From Hoeflea sp. IMCC20628 (lineage in GTDB: Bacteria; Pseudomonadota; Alphaproteobacteria; Rhizobiales; Rhizobiaceae), in the NCBI RefSeq assembly GCF_001011155.1, contig NZ_CP011479.1:2126501-2190500 (forward strand): a stretch of DNA of 64,000 nt, in the 5' to 3' direction. Positions 9,566-19,025 of the stretch are shown here, piece by piece. The notes beneath the pieces were generated by a model. It saw nothing but the letters and a program-made list of their open reading frames with translations. It searched no databases and was not told the DNA's origin. Position 1 is the stretch's first letter; the number at the start of each line of letters is the position of its first letter. The translations under genes and the position numbers were made by a program.

Positions 9566-9925
9566 ATGGCACTCCCTCATATCAAGACCGACATGAATGC
9601 GGAAGAACTCAATGTGCTGCTGACCCAGGCACGCAAGGCTAGTGATCTGCTCAAGTCGTTGAGCCATGAAACACGGCTGATGATTTTGTGCATTTTGGCC
9701 GAAGGCGAGAAATCCGTCTCCGAACTCGAGGAAATACTGGCAATGCCCCAAGCTGCGGTGTCGCAGCAATTGGCGCGTCTGCGTCTCGACGGCCTGGTCG
9801 ACACGAGACGGGAAGGACGGATGATCTACTATTCGATCCTCAATCACGAAGTCTCATCGGTGATCGGTACGCTTTACACGCTGTTTTGCGCTCCTGTCCG
9901 CGACGGAGCTGATCAGCCAATGTGA
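9566..9925 (+). CDS. ArsR-family repressor with SqrR/BigR-like cysteine pair
   Basis: A 119-residue winged-helix regulator. The recognition region is SVSELEEILAMPQAAVSQQLARL (cited here as residues 50-72) followed by the wing VDTRREGRMIYYSI. It has exactly two cysteines, C42 in RLMILC and C108 in LYTLFC. Those contexts match the paired cysteines of the SqrR/BigR/YgaV persulfide sensors (C41 and C107 in SqrR), which form a polysulfide bridge on exposure to sulfane sulfur and release DNA. No persulfide dioxygenase, sulfide:quinone reductase or rhodanese lies nearby, so targets must be elsewhere or it controls itself. The start could also be the ATG ten codons in; neither has a strong Shine-Dalgarno. 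Family call firm, sulfide-sensing role inferred. Confidence 0.85.
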   Translation: MALPHIKTDMNAEELNVLLTQARKASDLLKSLSHETRLMILCILAEGEKSVSELEEILAMPQAAVSQQLARLRLDGLVDTRREGRMIYYSILNHEVSSVIGTLYTLFCAPVRDGADQPM

Positions 9926-10143
9926 AACGGCGTAACACCGCCGGCATCCATTTACATACGCGCTGTAACTCTTTGAATTGATGCATGGACCTTATCTTTC
10001 AAGTGCATCCATTTGAACGCGACATGCATCAGGCGCTCCCGACGATTTGAAATCAAAGACTCTGGACCAATAATAAACCCGATCGAGTTGCCCCGATCAG
10101 GTTCATGATCTCGTCTGCCATTGTATGGACCCGAATTTCGGGA

Positions 10144-11361
10144 TCAGGCGACCGCGCGCGCCAATGCGCACTGCGACCACAACTCGCTCAAGGCCCCGGC
10201 AAGATGCTGGATGTCACCGTCGGAGTGCATCGGTGTCGGCGTGATGCGCAGGCGCTCAGTCTTGACCGGCACCGTTGGATAGTTGATCGGCTGCACATAG
10301 ATCCCGTGCTGGTCCATCAGGACATCGGAAATCCACTTGCATTTCGAGGCATTGCCGACCAGCACCGGAACGATGTGGCTGGGATTGGGCATGTGCGGAA
10401 TGCCACGGACGTCCAGCGCCCGGCGCACCTTCGCCACTGCGTCCTGATGCCTGCGGCGCTCTAGCTGGCTCGCCTTGAGGTGGCGGATCGAAGCTGCTGC
10501 ACCGGCGGCAAGCGACGGCGGCAAGGCGGTGGTGAAAATGAAGCCCGACGCAAAGCTGCGGATGAAATCACACAGGGCGCGCGTACCGGTAATGTAACCA
10601 CCCATGACGCCAAAGGCCTTGCCAAGCGTGCCCTCGATCACGGTCAGGCGATCCATGATACCTTCGCGTTCGGCAATGCCGCCGCCGCGCGGACCGTACA
10701 TGCCAACGGCGTGGACTTCGTCGAGATAGGTCATGGCGCCAAATTCATCGGCCACGTCGCAAAGAGCACTGATAGGCGCGATGTCGCCATCCATCGAATA
10801 GACGCTTTCGAAAGCAACCATCTTGGGTGCTGCCGGATCGTCCAGCGCCATCAACCGGCGCAGGTCTTCGGGATCATTGTGCTTGAACACGCGTTTTTCG
10901 CAGCGCGAGTGGCGAATGCCTTCGATCATCGAGGCGTGATTGAGAGCATCGGAATAAACGATAATGCCAGGGATCTTGCTGGCCAGAGTGCCAAGTGCTG
11001 CCCAGTTGGACACATAGCCCGACGTAAAAATAAGGGCGTCTTCCTTGCCATGCAAATCGGCAAGTTCGTTCTCCAGAACCACATGATAGTGATTCGTGCC
11101 AGAAATATTGCGGGTCCCGCCAGCGCCGGCGCCGCAGCGCTTGATGGCTTCCTGCATCGCGCCTGTAACCAGCGGATTCTGGCCCATGCCAAGATAATCA
11201 TTGGAACACCAGACCGTCACATCCTGTGTCGATCCATCAGCGCGATACCGCGTGGCCCGCGGGAATCCGCCTGAGTGGCGCTCTATATCGGCAAAAACCC
11301 GGTAATTGCCTGCTTCACGAAGGCCCCCCAGCTTTTCCTCGAAAAATGCTTCAAAATCCAT
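10144..11361 (-). CDS. hemA: 5-aminolevulinate synthase
   Basis: A 405-residue PLP enzyme condensing glycine and succinyl-CoA to 5-aminolevulinate, the first step of heme synthesis by the Shemin (C4) pathway of alphaproteobacteria. Visible marks are the N-terminal [14 protein letters not shown], the glycine-rich [25 protein letters not shown] segment of the oxidase synthase family, and the PLP lysine in [14 protein letters not shown]. The start is the ATG at 11361, because the coding similarity begins there; an upstream in-frame extension to 11454 reads through probable promoter sequence. AGGG lies about nine bases upstream. It is convergent with the ArsR-family gene. A small perfect palindrome CCCGAATTTCGGG at 10130-10142 follows the stop but lacks a T-run. 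Confidence 0.97.
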   Translation of the reverse strand: MDFEAFFEEKLGGLREAGNYRVFADIERHSGGFPRATRYRADGSTQDVTVWCSNDYLGMGQNPLVTGAMQEAIKRCGAGAGGTRNISGTNHYHVVLENELADLHGKEDALIFTSGYVSNWAALGTLASKIPGIIVYSDALNHASMIEGIRHSRCEKRVFKHNDPEDLRRLMALDDPAAPKMVAFESVYSMDGDIAPISALCDVADEFGAMTYLDEVHAVGMYGPRGGGIAEREGIMDRLTVIEGTLGKAFGVMGGYITGTRALCDFIRSFASGFIFTTALPPSLAAGAAASIRHLKASQLERRRHQDAVAKVRRALDVRGIPHMPNPSHIVPVLVGNASKCKWISDVLMDQHGIYVQPINYPTVPVKTERLRITPTPMHSDGDIQHLAGALSELWSQCALARAVA

Positions 11362-11561
11362 GGCATTAACCCTATATGTCGCTTCCAACATGCAAAACAT
11401 CAACCTGTCCGTCAACCCGAAAAACAGATTTTCGATTCTGGCATATGGTCGCACGACCTGCCGGACACTTGCCTTGTCCTATGTCAAATCGTCGTAGCGG
11501 TTTATGCGCTCCAGTCCGTTGATTGATCCACCAGCGGACCGGAGCGCCTATTCGGTCGAAC

Positions 11562-12938
11562 TCAGAGATAGGTCGATCGTTCCAAAGGTGTGATTTCGTT
11601 GTCGAATGCCTTGAGTTCCTCTCGCTTGATATCGGCGAAAATCTTCTGCAATTCCGTCCCGAACAAGCGGCTGACGAAGTCAGACTGCTCGAAATCCTCG
11701 ATGGCGTCATCCATGTCGTCGGACAATTGCGGCAGCGGCACATTATAGGCGTTGCCCTCCACCGCCGGTGGCGGCATGATTCCGTTCTCGATGCCTTCCA
11801 GCATTCCGCCCAGCACACCGGCCAGCACAAAATAGGGATTGGCGTCAGCACCGGACATCCGGTGCTCAAGCCGCCGCGCCTTGTCCTCTGAGGCAGGAAC
11901 CCGGACCACGACCGAACGGTTGTTACGTCCCCAGGCAATCCGGGTTGGCGCATAGGAACCGGGCTGCAGACGGCGGTAGCCGTTGAAACCGGGTATATAG
12001 AGCAGCAGCGTATCCTTGAGCGTCGCCAACAGCCCTGCGGCTGCATGTTGAAGCAGAACGTCGCCTGCCTCTCCGGCGAAGATGTTGTCTCCGTTTGCAT
12101 CGAGAACGCTGGCATGGACATGCATACCGTTGCCCGGCCATTCGAGAAACGGCTTGGCCATGAAGGTGGCGCGGAGTCCGAACTTGTGCGCGCATTCGGT
12201 GATCACCCGGCGCAACAGCACAGTGTCATCGGCGGCCGCCATTGCATCGTCGCGATGCTTGAGGTTGACCTCGAACTGGCCAGGTGCGGCTTCCTTGATG
12301 ATTGTGTCTATCGGCAAACCCTGGGCCACCGCGGCTGCGCGAATTTCGGCAAACAGGTCACTCTGGCCGCGCAATTCGGACAGCGAATACATTTGCTGCT
12401 GTTCGGGGCCTGGTCCGAGATCCTTGCCCATGCGGCCGGACCGCTGGAACACCGCCGGGTCAACCAGATAGAACTCAAGCTCAAACGCGGTCACCGGCCG
12501 CAGGCCTTTGGCCGTGAACCGGTCGACAATGCCTTGCAGCACATGCCGGGGATCGTATGTGCAGGGCTCGCCGGTTTCGGTATACATCGACATCAGCACT
12601 TGGGCAGAGGGGCGCGGCGCCCAGGGTGCCACGTTGATTCTCCCGGGAATTGCACGGCAATAGCCATCGGTATCGCCGGTCTCGATATGAATGCCGGTTG
12701 ATTCGACCTCCCTGCCCCAAATATCCAGCCCGAAGATCGACAGCGGCATGTTGATGCCCGGACTGCCGGCCTTGTTCAATGCTTCGGTCGGGCCCCATTT
12801 TCCGCGCATCACGCCGTTGATGTCCGGGATCAGGAAATCAACCGATTCGATGTCGGGATTTTCGGCAAGAAATTGTGCCGCCTCATCATTATTGGGAAGA
12901 ATTGCGGGTTCGTTTTCCGTTCTGGCGCTCTCGCGCAT
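11562..12938 (-). CDS. Glutamine synthetase-family ligase, gamma-glutamylputrescine synthetase-like
   Basis: A 458-residue member of the GS superfamily. The beta-grasp domain carries SVDFLIPDINGVMRGKW, typical of PuuA-type gamma-glutamylpolyamine synthetases. The catalytic domain has GNGMHVHASV and RNNRSVVVRVP, the ATP and glutamate-binding segments. PuuA enzymes ligate glutamate to putrescine at the start of putrescine breakdown. The start is set at the ATG at 12938, where conserved sequence begins. The gene diverges from a class III aminotransferase of the putrescine/omega-amino-acid type across a 256-base region with a strong palindrome, which supports a polyamine role. Other substrates (ethanolamine, isopropylamine or related amines) are possible; it is not the housekeeping glnA. 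Confidence 0.85.
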   Translation of the reverse strand: MRESARTENEPAILPNNDEAAQFLAENPDIESVDFLIPDINGVMRGKWGPTEALNKAGSPGINMPLSIFGLDIWGREVESTGIHIETGDTDGYCRAIPGRINVAPWAPRPSAQVLMSMYTETGEPCTYDPRHVLQGIVDRFTAKGLRPVTAFELEFYLVDPAVFQRSGRMGKDLGPGPEQQQMYSLSELRGQSDLFAEIRAAAVAQGLPIDTIIKEAAPGQFEVNLKHRDDAMAAADDTVLLRRVITECAHKFGLRATFMAKPFLEWPGNGMHVHASVLDANGDNIFAGEAGDVLLQHAAAGLLATLKDTLLLYIPGFNGYRRLQPGSYAPTRIAWGRNNRSVVVRVPASEDKARRLEHRMSGADANPYFVLAGVLGGMLEGIENGIMPPPAVEGNAYNVPLPQLSDDMDDAIEDFEQSDFVSRLFGTELQKIFADIKREELKAFDNEITPLERSTYL

Positions 12939-13050
12939 AATGTCACCATGCCCCTTCAGGACTTTTGTTTGCCGCCGTGCTGCGCCAACCACGTTCAATC
13001 AGACGCGTAACGGATGCAGTACCACTTTGAAGCAATGCATTGTAGGTTGC

Positions 13051-13074
13051 CGTTCAAATGAATTCATTCGAACG
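13051..13074. promoter_or_regulatory. Near-perfect palindrome between polyamine genes (candidate operator)
   Basis: A 24-base palindrome with 22 matching positions is centred on GAATTC at 13060-13065, with outer arms CGTTC and GAACG. It sits 113 bases upstream of the glutamine-synthetase-like start and 121 bases upstream of the aminotransferase start, so one bound dimer could control both. No regulator gene is adjacent and the motif is not one I can assign to a known family. Confidence 0.55.
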
Positions 13075-13194
13075 GCGGATGCAGTCGCCGGATGTCGCGG
13101 TGCTTGTCCGCGTCGAAAAATTGTGCACACACTCAAATAAAGGTCAAACTGATTTCCTAGAGACCTATCTCACAATTCAATCAGGAAAAAAACA

Positions 13195-14583
13195 ATGCGC
13201 GTCAATGTGTCTTCTCACGATCTCAAGGTTTCCGATCACAAACACCACCTTCACCCGTTCACGGACCACGGAGCTTTGGGCATTGACGAACGTCGGGTCA
13301 TCTCGCGTGCAGACGGCGTCTGGCTGTGGGACACGGATGGCAACCGCATGCTTGATGGAATGGCCGGATTGTGGTGCGTCAATGTCGGCCATGGCCGCCA
13401 GGAGATCGTCGAGGCTGTCCGCTCCCAGATGAGCGAATTGTCCTATTACAACACCTTCTTCAAGACCACGCACCCGCCGGTGATCGAACTGTCGGAATTG
13501 CTGGCTGGTATCGCGCCCGACCACATCAACATGGTGCTTTATTCCGGCTCCGGTTCGGAAGCCAACGACACGAATTTGCGCCTGGTACGCACCTATTGGG
13601 CGCTGCAGGGCCAGCCATCCAAGAAGGTGGTGATCAGCCGCAAGAACGCCTATCACGGCTCCACCATGGCCGGCGCCTCGCTTGGCGGGATGGGCGCCAT
13701 GCACAGCCAGGGCGGCCTGCCGATACCGGATATTCATCACATCGCCCAGCCCTACTGGTTCGGCGAAGGCATGATGACCGACATGAGCGAAGACGAGTTC
13801 GGCATCTGGGCGGCACGTGAACTCGAGCGCGCCATCGAGGAAATCGGCGAAGAGAATGTTGCCGCCTTCATCGCCGAGCCGATCCAGGGCGCCGGCGGCG
13901 TCATCGTCCCGCCCGCCACCTACTGGCCCGAGGTCAAGCGCATCCTTGAAAGCCGCGACATCCTGTTCATCGCCGACGAAGTGATCTGCGGTTTCGGACG
14001 TACAGGCGAATGGTTTGGTTCCGGCTTCTATGACATGAAGCCTGACCTGATGACGATCGCCAAGGGCCTCACATCCGGCTATCTGCCGATGGGTGGCGTG
14101 CTGGTATCCGACGAGATCGCCGAAGTCCTGCACCGAGACGGCGTCGAATTCTTCCATGGCTACACCTATGCCGGCCACCCGGCCTGCTGCGCGGCGGCCA
14201 TCGCCAATATCAACATCATCAAGCGGGAAGGTCTGATCGAGCGCGTTCGCGACCATATCGGACCCTATTTCCAGCAGCGCTGGAAGGCGCTGGAGGAACA
14301 TCCGCTGGTCGGCCAGGCCCGCGGCGTCGGCATGTTCGGGGCGCTGGAATTGGTGCCTGACGAGAACGACCTGAAGAAGCGCTTCGGCAATGTCGGCAAG
14401 GTCGGAACCATCACCCGCGATCATTCCTTCGCCAATGGACTGGTAATGCGCGCGGTGAGCGATTCACTAATCATCTCGCCGCCGCTGACCATCACCGAAG
14501 AAGAGGTCGATCACCTGATCGCTACCGCCAAAAAGACACTCGACGAAGCCTGGGACGACATCCGCAAGCAGGGTCTTGCCTGA
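13195..14583 (+). CDS. Class III aminotransferase, putrescine/omega-amino acid:pyruvate type
   Basis: A 462-residue PLP-dependent aminotransferase of fold type I. It shows the PLP-phosphate loop SGSGSEANDTNLRL, the aspartate motif LFIADEVICGFGRTGEWFG and the Schiff-base lysine in LMTIAKGLTSGYLPMGG. Length and N-terminus (HPFTDHGALGIDERRVI) match aspartate aminotransferase-family proteins such as SpuC, which move the amino group of putrescine or similar amines to pyruvate. AGGA lies nine bases before the ATG. It diverges from the gamma-glutamylputrescine synthetase-like gene, suggesting a shared inducer. A 9-bp hairpin follows the gene. Exact substrate is inferred from context. Confidence 0.9.
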   Translation: MRVNVSSHDLKVSDHKHHLHPFTDHGALGIDERRVISRADGVWLWDTDGNRMLDGMAGLWCVNVGHGRQEIVEAVRSQMSELSYYNTFFKTTHPPVIELSELLAGIAPDHINMVLYSGSGSEANDTNLRLVRTYWALQGQPSKKVVISRKNAYHGSTMAGASLGGMGAMHSQGGLPIPDIHHIAQPYWFGEGMMTDMSEDEFGIWAARELERAIEEIGEENVAAFIAEPIQGAGGVIVPPATYWPEVKRILESRDILFIADEVICGFGRTGEWFGSGFYDMKPDLMTIAKGLTSGYLPMGGVLVSDEIAEVLHRDGVEFFHGYTYAGHPACCAAAIANINIIKREGLIERVRDHIGPYFQQRWKALEEHPLVGQARGVGMFGALELVPDENDLKKRFGNVGKVGTITRDHSFANGLVMRAVSDSLIISPPLTITEEEVDHLIATAKKTLDEAWDDIRKQGLA

Positions 14584-14622
14584 TACGGGAATGAGCCGAA
14601 TTTATCCTTTACGCTTAAGCTT

Positions 14623-14648
14623 AACGCCGGGTTATCAAGCCCGGCGTT
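14623..14648 (+). terminator. Hairpin after the aminotransferase gene
   Basis: AACGCCGGG (14623-14631) pairs perfectly with CCCGGCGTT (14640-14648) around an 8-base loop. It begins 40 bases after the aminotransferase stop. The bases that follow (GGTGTTTGCG) are only weakly T-rich, so termination may be partial. Confidence 0.55.
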
Positions 14649-14690
14649 GGTGTTTGCGCTATGATCTTGTCATCTGCGAAGGAGATCATC

Positions 14691-15806
14691 GTGCGCACCA
14701 CTCAACCCAGCCCCCTGGCAGCAAACAGATATCAGCGGAACGGCCTGCTGGACATGTTGCGCTTCGCCGCCGCGTTGATGTTGGTGATCTATCACTTCCT
14801 GTATCGCGGTGCTCGCGAGGGCGGTTACCTGGATCATTCCTTTGGCGCCGCCGGCGATTCAGTCGCGCTTGGCTATCTGGGCGTCAATCTGTTCTTCATG
14901 ATCTCCGGATTTGTGATCATCTGGTCGGCAACAGGGCGTGACTGGTACGGATTTTCCATAAGCCGTCTGGCGCGGCTTTACCCCGCCCACCTGGCGGCGA
15001 TGACAGTCACGTTTCTGGCGATGACATGGTGGGCCGAAGCGCCCTTCACCACCAATGCGTTGCAATGGCTAGCCAATCTGACCATGGTGGCGCCGATCTT
15101 CGGGGCTTCGTTCATGGATGGGGCATACTGGTCGATCGTCATTGAATTGATCTTTTACGCCTGGGTGGTCATCGGGTTGTTCACCGGGGTATTGCCACGC
15201 CATACCGACGTGGCGGTAGCCGTCTGGTTGGCGCTGGTCGTCGCCAACAACATGATCATCGGGTCGCGCCCGATCGAGCTGATGTTCCTGACCGAATACG
15301 GAGCCTATTTTGCCCTTGGCGCCATGGTCTGGCGGATATCTTCATTGGGCGGCAGCCGATTGCGCCTGTTCCTGGCCGGGCTGGCGCTGGTCATGACCTT
15401 CCACACTGCCGAGGTACAGCGGCTCGATGTCATTGCCCGGCTTGACGAAGCCTCTACGGCACTGACGGTGGCTTTGGCAAATGCCGGCATCGTCATCCTG
15501 TTTGTGCTGGCGGCGACACTGGGCCGCCATGTCAAAGCCGGACCCTGGGCTCTCGCGCTGGGCGGCATCAGCTATCCACTTTACCTGGTTCACCAGAATG
15601 CCGGCTACATCCTGATCAACGTCAGTGCGCCGGCAGTCGGCAAATGGGCGGCGTTTGCACTCGCGATTGCAATGTCACTGACTGTAAGCTGGTGGATTTA
15701 CCGCCACGTCGAGCCAACTGGACGCCGGATCATTCGCGGGCTGTTTTCCCCCGCTGCACGTTTCCTGCCCCGCACCATGACGCAATACCCCGCGCCGGCC
15801 GAATAG
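14691..15806 (+). CDS. Acyltransferase 3 (OafA/YrhL-type) membrane protein
   Basis: A 371-residue integral membrane acyltransferase with about ten membrane segments. The conserved N-terminal histidine lies in VIYHFLYRG and is followed by LGVNLFFMISGFVI, the family signature. Such enzymes move acetyl or other acyl groups onto cell-surface or secreted sugars. The start is the GTG at 14691: AAGGAG stands at 14679-14684, six bases before it, while the ATG at 14661 has no ribosome-binding site. It lies alone between two unrelated transcription units, bounded by a hairpin on each side, with no polysaccharide cluster near it. The substrate is unknown. Confidence 0.88.
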   Translation: MRTTQPSPLAANRYQRNGLLDMLRFAAALMLVIYHFLYRGAREGGYLDHSFGAAGDSVALGYLGVNLFFMISGFVIIWSATGRDWYGFSISRLARLYPAHLAAMTVTFLAMTWWAEAPFTTNALQWLANLTMVAPIFGASFMDGAYWSIVIELIFYAWVVIGLFTGVLPRHTDVAVAVWLALVVANNMIIGSRPIELMFLTEYGAYFALGAMVWRISSLGGSRLRLFLAGLALVMTFHTAEVQRLDVIARLDEASTALTVALANAGIVILFVLAATLGRHVKAGPWALALGGISYPLYLVHQNAGYILINVSAPAVGKWAAFALAIAMSLTVSWWIYRHVEPTGRRIIRGLFSPAARFLPRTMTQYPAPAE

Positions 15807-15834
15807 CGGCTGCAAGAAGACGGGGCAAAAAGAA

Positions 15835-15868
15835 GGGGCGGCCAATGCAGCCGCCCCCGTTTTCTTGA
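15835..15868. terminator. Bidirectional terminator between acyltransferase and BMP gene
   Basis: GGGGCGGC (15835-15842) pairs with GCCGCCCC (15850-15857) around a 7-base loop. On the plus strand it is followed by CGTTTTCTT, and on the minus strand by TTCTTTTT. It lies between the convergent ends of the two genes, so it can serve both. Confidence 0.8.
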
Positions 15869-15889
15869 TTCCAAGGTGCCAAACCTGGC

Positions 15890-16969
15890 TTACTTGGCCA
15901 GTTGGTCGTCAATTCCCTTGACGTAGAAGTTCATACCGGAAAGCTCACCGTCTTCGGCGACAACGCCATCAGCAAGCCATTCGGTACCGTCCTGCTTGGT
16001 GATCGGGCCGGTGAAGGGGTGGAATTCACCGGATGTGATCTTGGCCTGGGTTTCTTCAGCCATGGCTTTCACGTCGTCAGGCATGTTGGTGTAAGCCGCC
16101 ATCACGACGTGGCCTTCGGCCATTCCGCCCCAAGTCCGCGACTGCTCCCAGGTGCCATCAAGCACGGCCTGGATGCGTTCGAGATAATAGGGGCCCCATT
16201 CGTCAACGATGGCCGTCAACTGGGTTTCCTTGCCGAAGTTGTACATGTCGGATGCCTGTCCGAATGCATGCGCGCCACGTTCGGCGGCCACCTGCATTGG
16301 TGCCGTGGAATCAGTGTGCTGGGTCAGGATATCGGCACCCTGATCGAGCAATGCCTTGGCAGCATCGGCTTCCTTGCCTGGGTCAAACCAGGTATTGGAC
16401 CAGATTACCTTCAGCTTGAAATCGGGATTGACCGACTGCGCGCCGAGCATGAAAGAGTTGATACCCTGAATAACTTCGGGGATCGGGAACGAGGCAATGT
16501 AGCCTGCAGTGCCGACTTCGGACACTTTCGCCGCGATCTGGCCGAGGACATAGCGGCCCTGATAGAAGCGGGAATCATAGGTCGCAACATTGGGGTGTTC
16601 GGTCTTATAGCCGGTTGCGTGCTCGAACTTGATCTCCGGAAAGTCCTTGGCGACCTTGTTGGTCTGATCCATGTAGCCGAAGGACGTGGTGAAGATGATG
16701 TTGCAGCCCGAACGGGCGAAACGTTCAATGGCGCGTTCGGCGTCTGCACCTTCAGGCACGCTTTCGAGATAAGCGGTCTCGACCTTGTCGCCAAGCTTTT
16801 CCTCGACAAACTGGCGGCCCTGATCGTGCTGATAGGACCAGCCGAAATCGCCTACTGGTCCGACGTAAATGAAGCAGGCCTTGACCTTGTCCATGGCTTC
16901 GGCATTTGCCGGAGCAGAGAAGCCGGCGAGCGCAGTGGCCGCGGCGAGGAGAAAAAACGTCTTCTTCAT
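15890..16969 (-). CDS. BMP-family substrate-binding protein of nucleoside-type ABC importer
   Basis: A 359-residue periplasmic binding protein of the Bmp/Med (PnrA-like) family, which binds purine nucleosides in characterised members. A type I signal peptide MKKTFFLLAAATALAGFSA PANA precedes the mature start EAMDKVKACF; no lipobox cysteine is present, as expected for a Gram-negative periplasmic protein. Family segments IYVGPVGDFGWSYQHDQGR and TTSFGYMD are clear. The start is the ATG at 16969 with GGGTG six bases upstream; the GTG at 16978 is less likely. It is the last gene of a four-gene minus-strand operon after the ATPase and two permeases and is followed by a bidirectional terminator. Ligand specificity is inferred from the family. 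Confidence 0.92.
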   Translation of the reverse strand: MKKTFFLLAAATALAGFSAPANAEAMDKVKACFIYVGPVGDFGWSYQHDQGRQFVEEKLGDKVETAYLESVPEGADAERAIERFARSGCNIIFTTSFGYMDQTNKVAKDFPEIKFEHATGYKTEHPNVATYDSRFYQGRYVLGQIAAKVSEVGTAGYIASFPIPEVIQGINSFMLGAQSVNPDFKLKVIWSNTWFDPGKEADAAKALLDQGADILTQHTDSTAPMQVAAERGAHAFGQASDMYNFGKETQLTAIVDEWGPYYLERIQAVLDGTWEQSRTWGGMAEGHVVMAAYTNMPDDVKAMAEETQAKITSGEFHPFTGPITKQDGTEWLADGVVAEDGELSGMNFYVKGIDDQLAK

Positions 16970-17019
16970 TGAGTTCACCCTGTCTGGTTGGTTGTTGGTA
17001 TCGTGCCGGAGATCTTTGT

Positions 17020-17940
17020 CTATCTTTCCGGTACAAAGGGTTTGCCGAGCGATGCCGGCGTGTTGATCAGCGTCATCCTCCGATTCAGCGATATGATAAC
17101 CAGTACCGCAATCGTGGCGAGGTAGGGAAGAGCTGAAAGGAATTGTGATGGGATTCCAAGGCCCAGTGCCTGTGCATGCAACTGCCCGATCGAGACTGCG
17201 CCGAACAGATAGGCGCCGGCCAGCACCCGGCTCGGCCGCCAGGATGCAAAGACGACAAGCGCCAGGGCAATCCAGCCACGCCCCGCGGTCATGTTCTCAA
17301 CCCATTGCGGCGTATAGACGATCGACAGATGGGCACCGGCAAGACCGGCGCAGGCGCCTCCGAACATCACTGCAAGATAGCGTGTGCGCACCACATTGAC
17401 GCCCAGCGCATGAGCGGATGAGTGGTTGTCGCCGATGGCGCGCAGCCTCAGACCTGCCCGGCTTCTGAACAAAAACCAGTTTACGCCCACCACGGCAAGG
17501 ATCGAGGTGTAGAAGATAGGATCCTGATCAAACAGCAACCGGCCGATGAACGGGATGTCGGACAGAAGCGGAATGGCAATAGATTCAAGTTTCAGCCCCG
17601 GCAGACCGATGAAGGACTCGCCGATCATGCCGGACAGGCCCAGCCCGAGGATGGTCAAGGCAAGCCCTGTGGCCACCTGATTGGCAACCAGCGTCAGAGT
17701 GAGGAAACCAAAAAGCGTAGAAAACAGCATGCCCGCGATCAAGCCGCCAAGAGCGCCCAGCCCGGCCGATCCGGTAATCTGGGCCACAGCGAAGGCTACA
17801 ACCGCGCCCATGATCATCATGCCTTCGACGCCGAGATTGAGAACGCCTGAGCGTTCGACAACCAGTTCGCCGATGGCCGCCAGCAGCAGCGGTGTGGCCG
17901 CCGTCATGATCGTCAAAATAATAGCCTGGGTCATGTCCAT
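17020..17940 (-). CDS. ABC transporter permease, nucleoside (BMP) type, second subunit
   Basis: A 306-residue inner-membrane permease of the BPD_transp_2 family with eight or so membrane segments. The segment PLLLAAIGELVVERSGVLNL close to the N-terminus is characteristic of the YufQ/NupC-like partner in BMP-type transporters. The TGA/ATG of the preceding permease overlaps its start by one base at 17940, implying coupled translation. It pairs with the 361-residue permease upstream to form the transmembrane channel for the importer. Confidence 0.92.
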   Translation of the reverse strand: MDMTQAIILTIMTAATPLLLAAIGELVVERSGVLNLGVEGMMIMGAVVAFAVAQITGSAGLGALGGLIAGMLFSTLFGFLTLTLVANQVATGLALTILGLGLSGMIGESFIGLPGLKLESIAIPLLSDIPFIGRLLFDQDPIFYTSILAVVGVNWFLFRSRAGLRLRAIGDNHSSAHALGVNVVRTRYLAVMFGGACAGLAGAHLSIVYTPQWVENMTAGRGWIALALVVFASWRPSRVLAGAYLFGAVSIGQLHAQALGLGIPSQFLSALPYLATIAVLVIISLNRRMTLINTPASLGKPFVPER

Positions 17941-19025
17941 CAGGCGGCACTCCCTTTGCGTGCCGAGCTGAACACCAGCCGGATGCGGTAATGGATCAGC
18001 GTGTCGCAGCCCAGAACGAAGAACAACAACAATCCCTGAAACAGCCGCGTCACCTTGTCGGTGATGCCGATCGAGATTTGCGCCGCTTCTCCGCCGAGAT
18101 AGGTCAAGGCCAACACCAGGCCGGCAGCGACAATGCCGAGCGGGTTGAGCCGGCCCAGGAAGGCCACGATGATGGCGGTAAAGCCATAGCCAGGAGAAAT
18201 CACCGGACGCAATTGACCGATGGCCCCGGAGACCTCGGAAATGCCGGCAAGCCCGGCCAGCGCGCCGGACAGCAGGAAAGCGAAATAGACCATCTTCTTG
18301 TCGGAAAACCCGGCAAACCGCCCTGCCCGCGCCGATTGTCCCAGCACGGTGATTTCAAAACCCTTCAGTGTGCGGCGCATGACGAACCACAGCACCACCG
18401 CCGCAATCAGCGCAAAGCCAAAGCCCCAATGGGTCTTGCCCGACTCGATAATGCGCGGCAGCACTGCGGACACATCAAAATTGCGGGTTTCGGGGAAGTT
18501 GAAGCCTTCCGGGTTGCGCCACGGCCCGCGCACGGTCCAGTCGAGTAAAAGCTCTGCCACATAGACCAGCATCAAGCTGGTCAGGATCTCGTTGGTATTA
18601 AGCCGTGCCTTGAGGAAGGCCGGGATCGCCGCATAGGCCGCGCCGCCAATCATGCCCATGATCATCATCAATGGCAGCACCAGCGGCGAATGCCATCCAT
18701 GAAACACCACCGGCAGCACCGAGCCGGCCATCGCCCCGATAATGAACTGGCCTTCAGCGCCGATGTTCCAGTTGTTCGACCGGTAGCAGACCGACAGGCC
18801 GACCGCGATCAGGATCAGCGGCGCCGCCTTGATCGCCAGCTCGTGCAGCGACCAGGTTTCGGTCAGCGGCTCGATGAAGAAGCTATAGAGCGCCTGGATG
18901 GGGTCCTTGCCGAGCGCCACAAACAGGATGACGCCGGCAATCAGCGTCAGGCCGAAGGCAATGAACGGAGACAGGATCGAAAACAGCGATGATATGCCGT
19001 CACGTTTTTTCAGTTCAATGCGCAT
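17940..19025 (-). CDS. ABC transporter permease, nucleoside (BMP) type, first subunit
   Basis: A 361-residue inner-membrane permease of the YufP-like group. Family segments include AIKAAPLILIAVGLSVCYRS and NNWNIGAEGQFIIGA, both diagnostic for BMP-linked transporters. The start is the ATG at 19025, because GGAGG lies six bases before it; the ATG at 19058 has no such site. The gene overlaps the ATPase gene by eleven bases and touches the next permease by one, so all three are likely made in fixed ratio. Confidence 0.92.
   Translation of the reverse strand: MRIELKKRDGISSLFSILSPFIAFGLTLIAGVILFVALGKDPIQALYSFFIEPLTETWSLHELAIKAAPLILIAVGLSVCYRSNNWNIGAEGQFIIGAMAGSVLPVVFHGWHSPLVLPLMMIMGMIGGAAYAAIPAFLKARLNTNEILTSLMLVYVAELLLDWTVRGPWRNPEGFNFPETRNFDVSAVLPRIIESGKTHWGFGFALIAAVVLWFVMRRTLKGFEITVLGQSARAGRFAGFSDKKMVYFAFLLSGALAGLAGISEVSGAIGQLRPVISPGYGFTAIIVAFLGRLNPLGIVAAGLVLALTYLGGEAAQISIGITDKVTRLFQGLLLFFVLGCDTLIHYRIRLVFSSARKGSAA

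Noticed and set aside
9979-10030. GATGCATG and CATGCATC inverted repeat after the ArsR-family gene
   Set aside because: Arms are low in GC, 35 bases apart and not followed by a T-run, so neither a terminator nor a clear operator.
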